Positions 31,654 to 40,450 are shown, counted from the stretch's first letter. The stretch is DNA of 64,000 nt from Scatavimonas merdigallinarum (GCA_018713055.1 DVFW01000026.1:102364-166363), one strand, 5' to 3'. A program made the numbers and translations. Notes: generated by a model from the sequence alone, not told the origin.

Positions 31654-33024
31654 TCAGGATAGGGGCGCGTATACGTCCTGCCCGGTCAGGCCTGCCTGCG
31701 GATCATTGGCAAGATAGCGCTGGACCAGCAACAGATCCTGGGTGGAAAAAACATCGCTTCCGCTTACGGTGCAGACTTTTTTCTGGTAGTCTGTTAATGC
31801 AACCAGGCCGGCAAGCGCCTTTTGCATAAAGATGATATCCTGCAGGTCTATGACATTGTTGCCGTCCATATCGCCGTAAAGGCCAACCCTGAATGCTGGC
31901 ACGGTACGGATCTGCGGGCTGTGAATACCGGCCCTTGTGTCAATGCGGACTGTAATATGGCTGTTGCCGCCGGCGCCTAAAAGCAGTGTGTGACCGCTTA
32001 TCATTGCATCTGTTAAAAACGACTGCACGGTGCCGTGGTTGTAATATGTATTGAGGGTGGGGTAGACAACGGCCTGGCTGGCGGCGGCATAAAACGGCGT
32101 TCCCGGTTGCTCCCCTTCAATTGTGCAGGTATAAGCGTCCGCGTTGGGATTCAGCTGCAGGTTTACCTCATACACGCCGTTTCCCTTATAAGAAAACCGC
32201 TGCCGTGTGGCAAAACTGTCCCAGGAGCCTTTGATGTACAGGCTTTCTTCAAACGGTTTTTCGTAAAGAAGCCCCGCCTTTAAGGCGGCAAGTTCTTCTT
32301 GCGACAAATAGCGTGTATAACTGGTCTGCAGGCTTGGCTCCGGGTAAGGCTGGCTTTCGTATGAGCTGTCTATCCAGTTATAGGCAAGGGGATCAACATC
32401 TTCTCCCAAAACAGACTGGATTTTCTGTATGGCCTGCTGCCAGTTGCCAAATTCAAAAGTCAAAATATTGGGAAGGCCGCTTGCCAATATAGCCGCGTTG
32501 ATTTCGTCGTCTGTTACCTCGCTGGAGGGTTTTCCGGAAGTTTGCATGATTTCCTGAAGGAAATAGCTGCGCATAAACTGCCGGTAACTGCCGTCTATCA
32601 AGACCAGCTTTACACTGCCGTCTGTAAGGCGCGTGCGCAACAGGTTATATTCATGCTTTGCATACATCTGGGAATCTATTCTGGTTTCTGCATAAATACC
32701 ATTGTCCATTAAAACTTTCTGAAAGGCAATGCTGGTCGGCCCGCAGCTGCCCCAATAGAGCGTCAATGCTTCGTCTGTGCACTCTTCAGGCAAAATTCCG
32801 CGGATTTCCCGGATCTTGTCGGCAATTTCCGGGTAATTTTCGTTATACAGTTGTTCTATGGAGGCCTGCGCCCTGTCAAGTGTGGGCCAGGTTGGGTTTT
32901 CATACCCCGCGGCGCTGCCCGCTGTTGTTTGCGCGCCTGCGCCGGCTGTGGTTACGCTTGCAAGCAGGCAGAACACAAGCAGCAGCAAAGCCACCCTATA
33001 GCATTGTTTTTTCTTTACCGTCAT
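31654..33024 (-). CDS. Secreted dockerin protein with transglutaminase-like Cys-His-Asp set
   Basis: This 456-residue protein begins with a signal peptide (hydrophobic residues 11-27, cleavage near AGA-QT at about 30). A first domain contains WGSCGPTS (Cys94), AKHEYNLL (His124) and VLIDGSYRQF (Asp144), the order of a transglutaminase/cysteine-peptidase triad. A central part (about 265-380) with IKGSWDSF looks like a beta-sandwich binding module. The C-terminus carries two dockerin-like calcium repeats, GDMDGNNVIDLQDI and a degenerate GSDVFSTQDLL. It would be exported and attach to a cohesin scaffold or cell surface. The enzyme activity is an inference. Start ATG has GGAGG 8 nt upstream. Confidence 0.78.
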   Translation of the reverse strand: MTVKKKQCYRVALLLLVFCLLASVTTAGAGAQTTAGSAAGYENPTWPTLDRAQASIEQLYNENYPEIADKIREIRGILPEECTDEALTLYWGSCGPTSIAFQKVLMDNGIYAETRIDSQMYAKHEYNLLRTRLTDGSVKLVLIDGSYRQFMRSYFLQEIMQTSGKPSSEVTDDEINAAILASGLPNILTFEFGNWQQAIQKIQSVLGEDVDPLAYNWIDSSYESQPYPEPSLQTSYTRYLSQEELAALKAGLLYEKPFEESLYIKGSWDSFATRQRFSYKGNGVYEVNLQLNPNADAYTCTIEGEQPGTPFYAAASQAVVYPTLNTYYNHGTVQSFLTDAMISGHTLLLGAGGNSHITVRIDTRAGIHSPQIRTVPAFRVGLYGDMDGNNVIDLQDIIFMQKALAGLVALTDYQKKVCTVSGSDVFSTQDLLLVQRYLANDPQAGLTGQDVYAPLS

Positions 33025-33102
33025 GGGGAATTCCTCCTTTTTTTATACAGGCGGCAAAGAGGGAGAAGCCACCCTTTGCGTATAAAACCTATTCTGACGG
33101 CA

Positions 33103-33131
33103 ATGGTATACCGGTGGTGGTATTTTGTCAA
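33103..33131 (-). promoter_or_regulatory. Promoter of the dockerin protein gene
   Basis: TTGACA (33131-33126), a 17-nt spacer and TACCAT (33108-33103); TATACC two bases earlier is an alternative -10. Confidence 0.65.
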
Positions 33132-33209
33132 TGCATTGGTGAAAAAAGGTTGTTAAACTGTTAAAAATGGTACAAGCAACGGATAAAAACCAAGGATAAT
33201 GCTCTGCTT

Positions 33210-33794
33210 TTACGCTTTTGCGGCTGTATACGGCAAAAGTTTTTGTTTAAGGTTTGCTTTGTCCAGCGCAAAGGCGGCAACCAAAAATACAACCGCGCTG
33301 CCAACAGCCTGTATGGTATTTTCCGGGATGTTTTCCAATGCTGCGCCCCACGTAACGGGGTTTGTAAACGCACCCCAAAACCCCTGGGAGGTTGTGGCCT
33401 GATCAAACGCCAGCAGAAAAACTTTGGTCAGGTAATAGCCGGCAACCGTGATAACGCCTGCAGGCAACACCATACAGGCGTTGCGGCTGGTCAGAATTTT
33501 TTCCGCTTTTCTGGAGAAGGGGAGCGCAATGAGCGCTTTAATCAGAAAGGTAGGAAATAAATAGACGAAATACCCCCCAAACAGGTCGGACAAAGCGCCG
33601 CCGACCCCGGCGGAAAGCATGGCGTACGGCGTGGGTAAAAAGCAGGCGGCCAGATAAATGACCGCATCCCCCAGGTGAATATAACCGCCGCCTGCGGTGG
33701 GAATTTTTATAAAAAAAGTCAGCACCGTGGTCATAGCTGCAAACATGGCGGACAAAACAAGCAGTTTCAGTGTTTTTTCAGTATGTGTTTTCAT
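33210..33794 (-). CDS. ECF transporter S component (TIGR04002-like), substrate unknown
   Basis: This 194-residue integral membrane protein has about six hydrophobic segments. It shows the S-component pattern KIPTAGGGYIHLGDAVIYLA near residue 30 followed by GVGGALSDLFGGYFVYLFPT. It should bind a vitamin or precursor and use the common ECF module. The substrate is not clear. The leader shows an 8-base-scale stem and a small TTATCT/AGATAA hairpin touching the ribosome binding site, but no known riboswitch was recognised. It is flanked by unrelated genes. Confidence 0.82.
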   Translation of the reverse strand: MKTHTEKTLKLLVLSAMFAAMTTVLTFFIKIPTAGGGYIHLGDAVIYLAACFLPTPYAMLSAGVGGALSDLFGGYFVYLFPTFLIKALIALPFSRKAEKILTSRNACMVLPAGVITVAGYYLTKVFLLAFDQATTSQGFWGAFTNPVTWGAALENIPENTIQAVGSAVVFLVAAFALDKANLKQKLLPYTAAKA

Positions 33795-33892
33795 AAAATC
33801 AACCGTCCTTATCTAAAAAGATAACATCAAACAAAGGCGCGGTGCAAACGAAAAAGAAAAAGCCTTTGCGTTTGTGTTGACGCTATCATAGC

Positions 33893-33924
33893 AAAAAACT
33901 GTGCATTTAAAAATGCACAGTTTT
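33893..33924 (-). terminator. Terminator of the second ABC-F gene
   Basis: AAAACTGTGCATTT pairs perfectly with AAATGCACAGTTTT around a 2-base loop, with T-rich flank on the minus strand. It lies 35 nt after the stop. Confidence 0.88.
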
Positions 33925-33958
33925 GTAAAAAATAAACAGGACAGTTTAAAGATTCCAA

Positions 33959-35878
33959 TCATTCCTGCGCAAACGCCTCCAGCTGCAGCTGCAATTGCGT
34001 CCATTGCTCGATCAGTTGTTCAAGCAGCTGCCTGTGTGCTTCCAGCTCTGTTGTAAGCTGCGTCAGCCTTTCGAAATCCGCGGCGATCTCCCCGCTTGCA
34101 AGTGCTGTTTCCAGATCGTGCACGGTTTTTTCTTCCGCTTCTACCTGCTGTTCGCATTTTTTCAGCCTGGTTTGCAGTTTGCGCTTTTGTGATTGCTGCT
34201 CTTTCCGCTGAAAATATGCCTGATTTTTTGTTTTTTGCGGTTTTTCGTTCTTTTTTGTAAGGTCTGCGGATGCTTCCTTTGTTTTTTCAAGGTATGTATC
34301 GTAATTCCCCAAATACTCGCAGACGCCGTCTGAGGAAAGTGTAATCACTTTATTTGCAAGCTTATTGATGAAATATCGGTCATGCGATATGATCAGCATT
34401 GTACCGCCGTAGGCTTGCAAAGAATCCTCCAGGGCTTCTCTGGAGGCGGTATCCAGGTGGTTGGTGGGCTCGTCCAGCAGCAAAAGGTTTGCGCCGTGCA
34501 GCATAAGCTTTAACAGTGCAACGCGTGCGCGTTCGCCGCCGCTGAGCGTTTTGACCGGCTTGAAAACAGCATCTCCTTTAAACAGAAACGTCCCCAGTGC
34601 TGTGCGCACCTGTGTTTGGCTCATATTTGGAAAGGCGTCCCATACCTCGTCAAGAGCGGTTTTTTCCAAATTCAAATCTGCCTGTACCTGGTCGAAATAG
34701 CCGACGTCCACATTTGCGCCAAAACGGATTTCGCCCTGCGCAGGGTATTTTCCCATTAAAATTTTAAACAGTGTGGTTTTTCCGCAGCCGTTTGCGCCCA
34801 AAAGAAAAACGCGCTGCCCTTTTGTGAGGTGCAGGTTTACGCCGGAAAACAGGGGTTTTTCACCAAAAGAAATGGAAAGATCCCTGCATTGCAGCACATC
34901 GGTGCCGCTTTCGCGCCTGGGGGTAAGGGAAAAATGCATGGTCTGCGGATTGTCTTCCGGTTTTACAAGCGTTTTTTTCAGCCGGTCGGCTTGTTTTTGC
35001 TTGCTGGCCGCCGTTATGAAATTATGGCGTTGTCCCCAGCGGCGCTGTTGCTCCACAATGCCCTCGATCCGTTTGATTTCTTTTATTTCATTTTCATAAC
35101 GGCGTTTGAGGTCTTCGTTTATTTTTTCTTTTTTCTGCATAAATTGCGTATAATTGCCGCTGTATGCAGTCAGACGTCCGTGAGAAAGCTCCATGGTTTT
35201 ATTTGTAACGGCGTCCAGAAAATAACGGTCGTGCGATATAATAACGGCGGCGCCTTTAAAGTCTTTCATAAAGCTTTCCAGCCATTCTACTGAAGCGATG
35301 TCCAGGTGATTGGTGGGTTCATCCAAAAGCAGAAGATTGGCGCCCGACAAAAGCAGTTTTGCAAGTTTCAGCTTGGAAAGCTGGCCGCCGGAAAGCGTTG
35401 AAGCCGTTCTGTGCATGTCTGCCTCTGTAAAGCCAAGCCCCAAAAGAGCCGCACGCGTGCGGCTCTTGTAGGTGAGGCCGCCGTTGTTTTCATATTGCTC
35501 CTGCAAAGAAAGCTGCCGTGCAATCAGTGCGTCTGCGTCTTTTGCGTTTTTTTCAATTTGTACAGCAAGCAATTCCAGCTCCCGCTCCGTTTTTTCAAAA
35601 TGGGAAAAAACGCTTAACAGTTCACTATACACCGTCCGGCCTTCTTGCACGCCGGCATGCTGCTCCATATAACCTAATTTTATATTCTTTGCTGTAAATA
35701 CATCCCCCTGCGCAGGCGATGTTTGCCCCGACAGTATTTTAAAAATTGTGGTTTTCCCAACGCCGTTTGCACCGATAAAGCCAATTTTATCTTTGCTTTC
35801 CACATCAAAGCTTATGTTTTCGAACAGCAAGCGGTCAGAGAAGGAAAGACACAGATTTTGTGCGCGAAGTAAAGCCAA
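33959..35878 (-). CDS. ABC-F ATPase (Uup/YdiF-like)
   Basis: This 639-residue ABC-F protein has two ATPase domains. Walker A segments are GANGVGKTTI and GANGCGKTTL, and each has an LSGG signature and LLLLDEPTNHLD. A linker lies between them, and a C-terminal coiled coil (about 540-639) with many Glu and Gln is typical of Uup-type factors that act on ribosomes or DNA-related processes. The TTG at 35878 is preferred because GGGAGG lies 8 nt upstream; the frame extends to 35908. It has no visible membrane segments and no leader like the Lsa-like gene. Confidence 0.92.
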   Translation of the reverse strand: MALLRAQNLCLSFSDRLLFENISFDVESKDKIGFIGANGVGKTTIFKILSGQTSPAQGDVFTAKNIKLGYMEQHAGVQEGRTVYSELLSVFSHFEKTERELELLAVQIEKNAKDADALIARQLSLQEQYENNGGLTYKSRTRAALLGLGFTEADMHRTASTLSGGQLSKLKLAKLLLSGANLLLLDEPTNHLDIASVEWLESFMKDFKGAAVIISHDRYFLDAVTNKTMELSHGRLTAYSGNYTQFMQKKEKINEDLKRRYENEIKEIKRIEGIVEQQRRWGQRHNFITAASKQKQADRLKKTLVKPEDNPQTMHFSLTPRRESGTDVLQCRDLSISFGEKPLFSGVNLHLTKGQRVFLLGANGCGKTTLFKILMGKYPAQGEIRFGANVDVGYFDQVQADLNLEKTALDEVWDAFPNMSQTQVRTALGTFLFKGDAVFKPVKTLSGGERARVALLKLMLHGANLLLLDEPTNHLDTASREALEDSLQAYGGTMLIISHDRYFINKLANKVITLSSDGVCEYLGNYDTYLEKTKEASADLTKKNEKPQKTKNQAYFQRKEQQSQKRKLQTRLKKCEQQVEAEEKTVHDLETALASGEIAADFERLTQLTTELEAHRQLLEQLIEQWTQLQLQLEAFAQE

Positions 35879-36048
35879 GCCGCATGCCTCCCATATTTTA
35901 TTATGCATTTTTGCGCCCTTGCAGCGCTTTGTAAACTATAACACAAATAAAGGAAAAAATCTATAGTGGCAAAAATTTATGCGGCCTTTAAAAGAAAGAA
36001 AAGCGCGGCGGCTGCAAGTTGCCGGGGAGGGGAAAGCTTTGCGCACGA

Positions 36049-36080
36049 AAAACGCGCAGCGAAAGGCCGCCGCGCGTTTT
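36049..36080 (-). terminator. Terminator of the feo operon
   Basis: AAAACGCGC and GCGCGTTTT form a 9-bp stem, with T-rich sequence following on the minus strand, 16 nt after the Cys-rich protein gene. Confidence 0.65.
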
Positions 36081-36095
36081 CATGTGTATGTATGT

Positions 36096-36284
36096 TCAGT
36101 GTTGAGAGAGATTGTCTTTTTTTACAGCATGCGTATGGCAGCATGCGCCGCAGTTGCCGTTGCATCCTGCACAGCCGCCTTTTTTGCGCGCTTTACAGAG
36201 ATGCCGGACGATCAGCAAAACGACGGCAAGCAAGGCCGCTGCAATCAAAATAGTTGGAAGATTGTGCAAAACCCATTCAAGCAT
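36096..36284 (-). CDS. FeoB-associated Cys-rich membrane protein
   Basis: This 62-residue protein has one membrane helix (about residues 8-28) and then a basic stretch with GGCAGCNGNCGACC, five cysteines in a short segment. Proteins of this pattern (FeoB_associated) lie downstream of feoB in many Clostridia and may help FeoB at the membrane, perhaps by binding iron. The ATG at 36284 has AAGGAG upstream. It is the last gene of the feo operon. Confidence 0.9.
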   Translation of the reverse strand: MLEWVLHNLPTILIAAALLAVVLLIVRHLCKARKKGGCAGCNGNCGACCHTHAVKKDNLSQH

Positions 36285-36306
36285 AAAAAACACTCCTTAA
36301 GACGGT

Positions 36307-38778
36307 TTATATACCTGCCCGGGCGCTCTTAAGCCGGTTGCTTTCCCTGTAAGGCCTGAACAGCAAAAACAGGAAAACAGCAACAAGCAAAAAGGCGATT
36401 GCTGTAAAGACGCTGAAGCCCCCGCCTGCAAACAGGTTGCCGATCTGGAAAATACACATAGATACGGCATACGCAAAGACAGTTTGATAGCCAATGGCAA
36501 AGAACGTCCATTTTGCACTGTTCATTTCTCGTTTAATCGCCCCCATGGCGGCGAAACACGGAGCGCATAGAAGATTAAATACCAGGAAGGAATACGCGGC
36601 GATGGTTGAAAAGCTTGCCGCAAGCATGCTCCAGATCTCTGCGCCGTCTTCCGCAACCTCTGCAAAGCCGTAAAGAATACCAAACGTTCCAACGACGTTT
36701 TCTTTGGCAACCAGGCCGGTAATTGCCGCAACGGCGGCCTGCCAGTTCCCCCAGCCAAGCGGAACGAAAATAGGTGCGATGAAGCTTCCAATTGCAGCCA
36801 GTATACCGTCTGAAAGATCTTCCACCATGACAAACTGGCCGTCTACAAAGCCAAAGCTTGAGGTAAACCAGATAAAGATGGTGGAAAGCAAGATCACTGT
36901 ACCGGCCTTTTTGATAAAGGACCAGCCGCGTTCCCACATGCTGCGAAGTACGCCGCCAACGGTAGGAAGATGGTAAGCCGGCAGTTCCATGACGAACGGA
37001 GCGGGGTCGCCTGCAAACATTTTTGTTTTCTTCAAAATAATGCCGGAAACAATAATAGCGGCAATCCCTACAAAATATGCGCTGGGGGCGACCCACCAGG
37101 CGCCGCCAAACAACGCGCCTGCGATCAGTGCAATGATCGGCAGCTTTGCGCTGCAGGGAATAAAGGTGGTGGTCATAATCGTCATTTTCCGGTCACGGTC
37201 GTTTTCAATTGTACGCGAGGCCATAATGCCCGGCACGCCGCAGCCTGTGCCGATGAGCATGGGGATAAAGGATTTTCCCGAAAGGCCGAAACGGCGGAAG
37301 ATCCTGTCCATAATAAAGGCGATCCTGGCCATGTAGCCACAGGATTCCAAAATGGCAAGGAAAATAAACAAAATCAGCATTTGGGGAACAAAACCCAGCA
37401 CAGCGCCCACGCCGGCGACAATACCGTCAAGGAGCAGGCCCTGCAGCCAGTCTGCGCAATGAACCGCCCTTAAAGCGTCCTCAAGCAAAACGGGAATACC
37501 CGGAACCCATACGCCGTAATTTGCGGGATCTGGCTCCTCGGCCTGCAGGGCGGCCTCAAAATCGGTAAAAGCGACGGGAATGGTTTCTTCCACGTTGCCC
37601 TCCTCGTCAGTCAGTTCGGCCTGCGCGGTAATATCTGCGGTTGAGGCCGAAGCAAGGAAAGAATCTATCACAGAAGCGTCGGGTTCTTCGGCTTCCAGCG
37701 TTTCGGTAATTGCCGTGGTATCCAGCCCGGATTCCTCCGCAGCGGCCAAATAGGTTTCTATTTTCAGGTTTTCCACATCGTAGGCGCCCACGGCTTCTTC
37801 ATATTCTGAAGCGCCAATCCCCAATAAATGCCAGCCGTCGCCAAAAACTCCGTCGTTTGCCCAGTCTGTGGCGATAGTGCCTACTGTTGTAACGGAAACA
37901 AAATAGACAATAAACATAATAACGGCGAAGATTGGAAGGGCCAAAAACCGGTTGGTAACGATTTTATCAATCCGGTCGGAAATGCTCAGCACCTCTGCGC
38001 GTTTTTTGCAGCAGCAGCTTTTGATCACAGAGGAGATATAATTGTAACGCTCGTTGGTAATGATGCTCTCGCTGTCATCGTCCATTTGCGCTTCTACATC
38101 CCGGATCAGGTCTTCTGCGTTTGGGCATGCATTGCCAAGCTGCTGAACAATTTTGTCGTCGCGTTCAAACAGCTTAATGGCGAAAAATCTTTTTTGCTGC
38201 GCGGGGACATCCGGAAGCATTTCCGCAATGGCGTCCAACGCCTTTTCCACTGGTTGCGAGAAACTATGTACGCAGGCGGTCTTGCCTTTTTGCCGTGCCA
38301 GGTCTACCGCTTTTTGCGCGGCCTGCTGTACGCCTGTACCTTTTAAGGCGGAAATGGGAACCACTTCGCAGCCCAGCGCCTTTTTCAGCTGCGCCGGGTC
38401 GATTACATCACCGTTTTTCTGAACGACATCCATCATATTTACAGCCATAACAACGGGAATCCCAAGTTCTGCCAGCTGTGTGCTCAGATACAGGTTTCTT
38501 TCAATATTTGTGCCGTCAACAATGTTTAAAATAACATCCGGCTTTTCCTGCAACAGGTAATTTCTTGCCACAACCTCTTCCAGGGTATAGGGGGAAAGAG
38601 AGTAAATACCCGGCAGGTCGGTAATTGTTACGTCCTTATTTCCTTTTAATTTCCCTTCCTTTTTTTCAACGGTCACGCCCGGCCAGTTCCCGACAAACTG
38701 GTTTGCACCCGTAAGCGCGTTGAAAAGCGTTGTCTTGCCGCTGTTAGGGTTACCGGCAAGTGCAATTTTAATGTGCAT
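36307..38778 (-). CDS. feoB: Ferrous iron transporter FeoB with a large insert
   Basis: FeoB imports Fe2+ through the inner membrane using a cytosolic GTPase. The 823-residue protein begins with G1 GNPNSGKTT, DLPGIYSL (G3) and NMMD (G4). The helical domain follows, then about eight to ten membrane segments with the GTGCGVPG and PCSAKLP motifs. Residues about 320-420 are an acidic insert (DYD-, EEP-rich) after the first membrane segment, unusual for the family and probably extracytoplasmic. The ATG at 38778 has GGAGG 8 nt upstream. A GTTAG...CTAAC palindrome sits just upstream of its start. Confidence 0.94.
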   Translation of the reverse strand: MHIKIALAGNPNSGKTTLFNALTGANQFVGNWPGVTVEKKEGKLKGNKDVTITDLPGIYSLSPYTLEEVVARNYLLQEKPDVILNIVDGTNIERNLYLSTQLAELGIPVVMAVNMMDVVQKNGDVIDPAQLKKALGCEVVPISALKGTGVQQAAQKAVDLARQKGKTACVHSFSQPVEKALDAIAEMLPDVPAQQKRFFAIKLFERDDKIVQQLGNACPNAEDLIRDVEAQMDDDSESIITNERYNYISSVIKSCCCKKRAEVLSISDRIDKIVTNRFLALPIFAVIMFIVYFVSVTTVGTIATDWANDGVFGDGWHLLGIGASEYEEAVGAYDVENLKIETYLAAAEESGLDTTAITETLEAEEPDASVIDSFLASASTADITAQAELTDEEGNVEETIPVAFTDFEAALQAEEPDPANYGVWVPGIPVLLEDALRAVHCADWLQGLLLDGIVAGVGAVLGFVPQMLILFIFLAILESCGYMARIAFIMDRIFRRFGLSGKSFIPMLIGTGCGVPGIMASRTIENDRDRKMTIMTTTFIPCSAKLPIIALIAGALFGGAWWVAPSAYFVGIAAIIVSGIILKKTKMFAGDPAPFVMELPAYHLPTVGGVLRSMWERGWSFIKKAGTVILLSTIFIWFTSSFGFVDGQFVMVEDLSDGILAAIGSFIAPIFVPLGWGNWQAAVAAITGLVAKENVVGTFGILYGFAEVAEDGAEIWSMLAASFSTIAAYSFLVFNLLCAPCFAAMGAIKREMNSAKWTFFAIGYQTVFAYAVSMCIFQIGNLFAGGGFSVFTAIAFLLVAVFLFLLFRPYRESNRLKSARAGI

Positions 38779-38798
38779 TATGTCTGCCTCCTTCAAAT

Positions 38799-38814
38799 GT
38801 TAGCTCAGACTAAC
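38799..38814. promoter_or_regulatory. Palindromic operator, feoB copy
   Basis: GTTAGCTCAGACTAAC is an interrupted palindrome 20 nt upstream of feoB. A near-identical copy lies at 39386-39401, before the first feoA. The TTAG...CTAA arms resemble sites of DtxR/MntR-family metal regulators. The regulator is not in the window. Confidence 0.6.
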
Positions 38815-38844
38815 CGAAAAGTCTGAAAAAGAGGTTTCTTTATT

Positions 38845-39066
38845 TTAAGAAACCTCTATTTGCGCTGCATCCGCTTTCCGAATAGAAAGCTCGTATCCAC
38901 GCACGGTTACTTCTACGGGATCTCCCAAAGGAGCGACCTTGCGCACAAAGATCTGTGTTCCTTTGGTAATGCCCATATCCATAATGCGGCGCTTAACGGC
39001 TCCTTCGCCATGCAGCTTTTGCACAATTGCAGTCTGACCGCATGGAATCTCTTTGAGCGTTTTCAT
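38845..39066 (-). CDS. feoA: FeoA domain protein
   Basis: This is a 73-residue SH3-like protein that partners FeoB in iron uptake. The frame starts MKTLKEIPCGQTAIVQKLHG and has RIMDMGITKGTQIFV and VRGYELSIRK, clear FeoA features. It lies 11 nt after a second FeoA-type gene and 66 nt before the feoB start. The spacer holds the feoB palindrome. Confidence 0.93.
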   Translation of the reverse strand: MKTLKEIPCGQTAIVQKLHGEGAVKRRIMDMGITKGTQIFVRKVAPLGDPVEVTVRGYELSIRKADAAQIEVS

Positions 39067-39077
39067 TTACATCCTCC

Positions 39078-39368
39078 TCAATTTGTTAAAATACGCGCAG
39101 CCATTGCCTTGCTGATCGCGACCCGCGTGTTTTTTATATTGACAATCACGTTGCCTGCAAGTTCAGAAACAACTGTGACCGGCGCGTCTTCCACAAACCC
39201 AAGGCTGTTTAAAAAACGTTTGGTATCGTCCCGCCCCTTGATAGAGCATATATGCACCTGTACACCCGGCTCTGCCATACTCAGCGGAATGGTACCGGAG
39301 CACAGTGGAACCTTGTGGAAAGCCGCGTTGTTATAAAGGCCCGGGGCGGTTGTCTCACGGAACGACAT
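39078..39368 (-). CDS. feoA: FeoA domain protein (longer form)
   Basis: This is the first gene of the feo operon. It is a 96-residue FeoA-type protein with RFLNSLGFVEDAPVTVV and NVIVNIKNTRVAIS, preceded by a 30-residue extension not typical of minimal FeoA. Two FeoA proteins before FeoB are common in Clostridia. The ATG at 39368 (MSFRETT) has AAGAGG 8 nt upstream; GTG three codons earlier is less likely. Confidence 0.9.
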   Translation of the reverse strand: MSFRETTAPGLYNNAAFHKVPLCSGTIPLSMAEPGVQVHICSIKGRDDTKRFLNSLGFVEDAPVTVVSELAGNVIVNIKNTRVAISKAMAARILTN

Positions 39369-39385
39369 GGCACACACCTCTTTCT

Positions 39386-39401
39386 GTTAGCTAAAACTAA
39401 C
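39386..39401. promoter_or_regulatory. Palindromic operator, feoA copy
   Basis: GTTAGCTAAAACTAAC lies between the promoter and the first feoA start and differs from the feoB copy at two central bases. A further imperfect palindrome, AGGTAAGCATACACTAACCT (plus), overlaps the start-site region at 39420-39439. Iron or manganese dependent repression is likely. Confidence 0.65.
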
Positions 39402-39451
39402 TTATGTCGCTGAAAATAGAGGTAAGCATACACTAACCTCTTCACATTTAT

Positions 39452-39480
39452 AGTTTACTGCCGGTGCAACAGATTGTCAA
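39452..39480 (-). promoter_or_regulatory. Promoter of the feo operon
   Basis: TTGACA (39480-39475), a 17-nt spacer and TAAACT (39457-39452). The operators follow within 70 nt. Confidence 0.65.
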
Positions 39481-39662
39481 CTCACCCAAGAAAAAATTGT
39501 ATATTTTCGGCATATTTACAAAAATTTCAATTATCTGGAATTGCCGGCTTGCATGTTTTGTATAAGAATAAAAGAGCCCCCGCGCAGACGCGCCTGTATA
39601 TCGACCTGTTTAAATGCCGGCGCGCAATGATTGGATGTTTGAGATAAAAATTCTGTAACCAA

Positions 39663-39691
39663 TTGAAAGCGCACGTTTTTTGTTGTATTAT
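39663..39691 (+). promoter_or_regulatory. Promoter of the gene at 39722
   Basis: TTGAAA (39663-39668), a 17-nt spacer and TATTAT (39686-39691). The rest of the 320-nt gap to the feo genes shows no gene. Confidence 0.7.
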
Positions 39692-39721
39692 ATAAAAGAA
39701 CAGTATTTGGGGTGATAGCAT

Positions 39722-40414
39722 ATGGCGACAAAAAAACGCACTGCTTCTTGCGCCACCGAAGAGAAAAACAAAACGCCGCCCACCGCGGCGCCGGTTACGC
39801 CCAAACAGCCTGAAAAAGGAACCTGTGGGTATAGCGAACGGTATGGGGGCGGGTACAGCACGTCTGCCAATATAACGCCGGAGATCCGGGACGCCGCAAA
39901 CAACATGGGCAGCGGGCTGAAAAGCCTGGCCGAGGAAATGGGGCTTACCATCACCCAGAAAAAGGGGTATTTTAATTTTGGCGCAGGCATACAGGTACAC
40001 GGAAGCGATTATATTATGAATATACCCTCCGCTTTTATATATAAAACGGATTTTTTCAGCAGAGAGCTGATTGCGTATTCCAAGGACTGTCAGGAGGATT
40101 ACAGGCAGTCGCCCGTGATTATTGAGCTTGAGCGTGTAAAACTGCAGCAGGCGCTCACCGTGCAGGAGCTTTCCGCACGCCAGCAGGCCGGGGCGCAGAT
40201 TACCGGGCGAACGTTTAAAGCGCTTACCGTAAACGGCGTATGCGTCACCATGACAACGGAGCAACGGGAAAACTTTCCTTTAATCAACCGCCTTGCCATT
40301 TTAAAACCGGGCGGACGGGAACTTTTTAATTTAATCATTACCTTTAACGGCGCGATTGAAAATACAGACGAGGTAACAAAGCGGATTTATTTCAGCTTTT
40401 ACATCACAGGCTGA
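39722..40414 (+). CDS. Hypothetical cytosolic protein (230 aa)
   Basis: I do not recognise this protein. The first 45 residues are rich in Lys, Thr, Pro and Gly and look disordered. The rest is a folded domain without membrane segments or a signal peptide, with a Gly/Tyr-rich patch (GYSERYGGGYS) and a long Gln/Ala-rich helix around residues 135-160. The ATG at 39722 follows GGGGTG. Its own promoter lies 30 nt upstream. It precedes a PAP2 gene by 36 nt. The codon use looks like that of its neighbours. Confidence 0.75.
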   Translation: MATKKRTASCATEEKNKTPPTAAPVTPKQPEKGTCGYSERYGGGYSTSANITPEIRDAANNMGSGLKSLAEEMGLTITQKKGYFNFGAGIQVHGSDYIMNIPSAFIYKTDFFSRELIAYSKDCQEDYRQSPVIIELERVKLQQALTVQELSARQQAGAQITGRTFKALTVNGVCVTMTTEQRENFPLINRLAILKPGGRELFNLIITFNGAIENTDEVTKRIYFSFYITG

Positions 40415-40450
40415 ACCCGCGCCGGAAAATGAGATATATGGAGTGTATGC

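Noticed and set aside
33795..33890. THF riboswitch before the ECF S component
   Set aside because: The characteristic conserved loops of the folate riboswitch are missing; only unrelated stems are present.
39527..40264. A 245-residue minus-strand frame
   Set aside because: It is antisense to the hypothetical gene at 39722, which has a promoter and ribosome site of its own.
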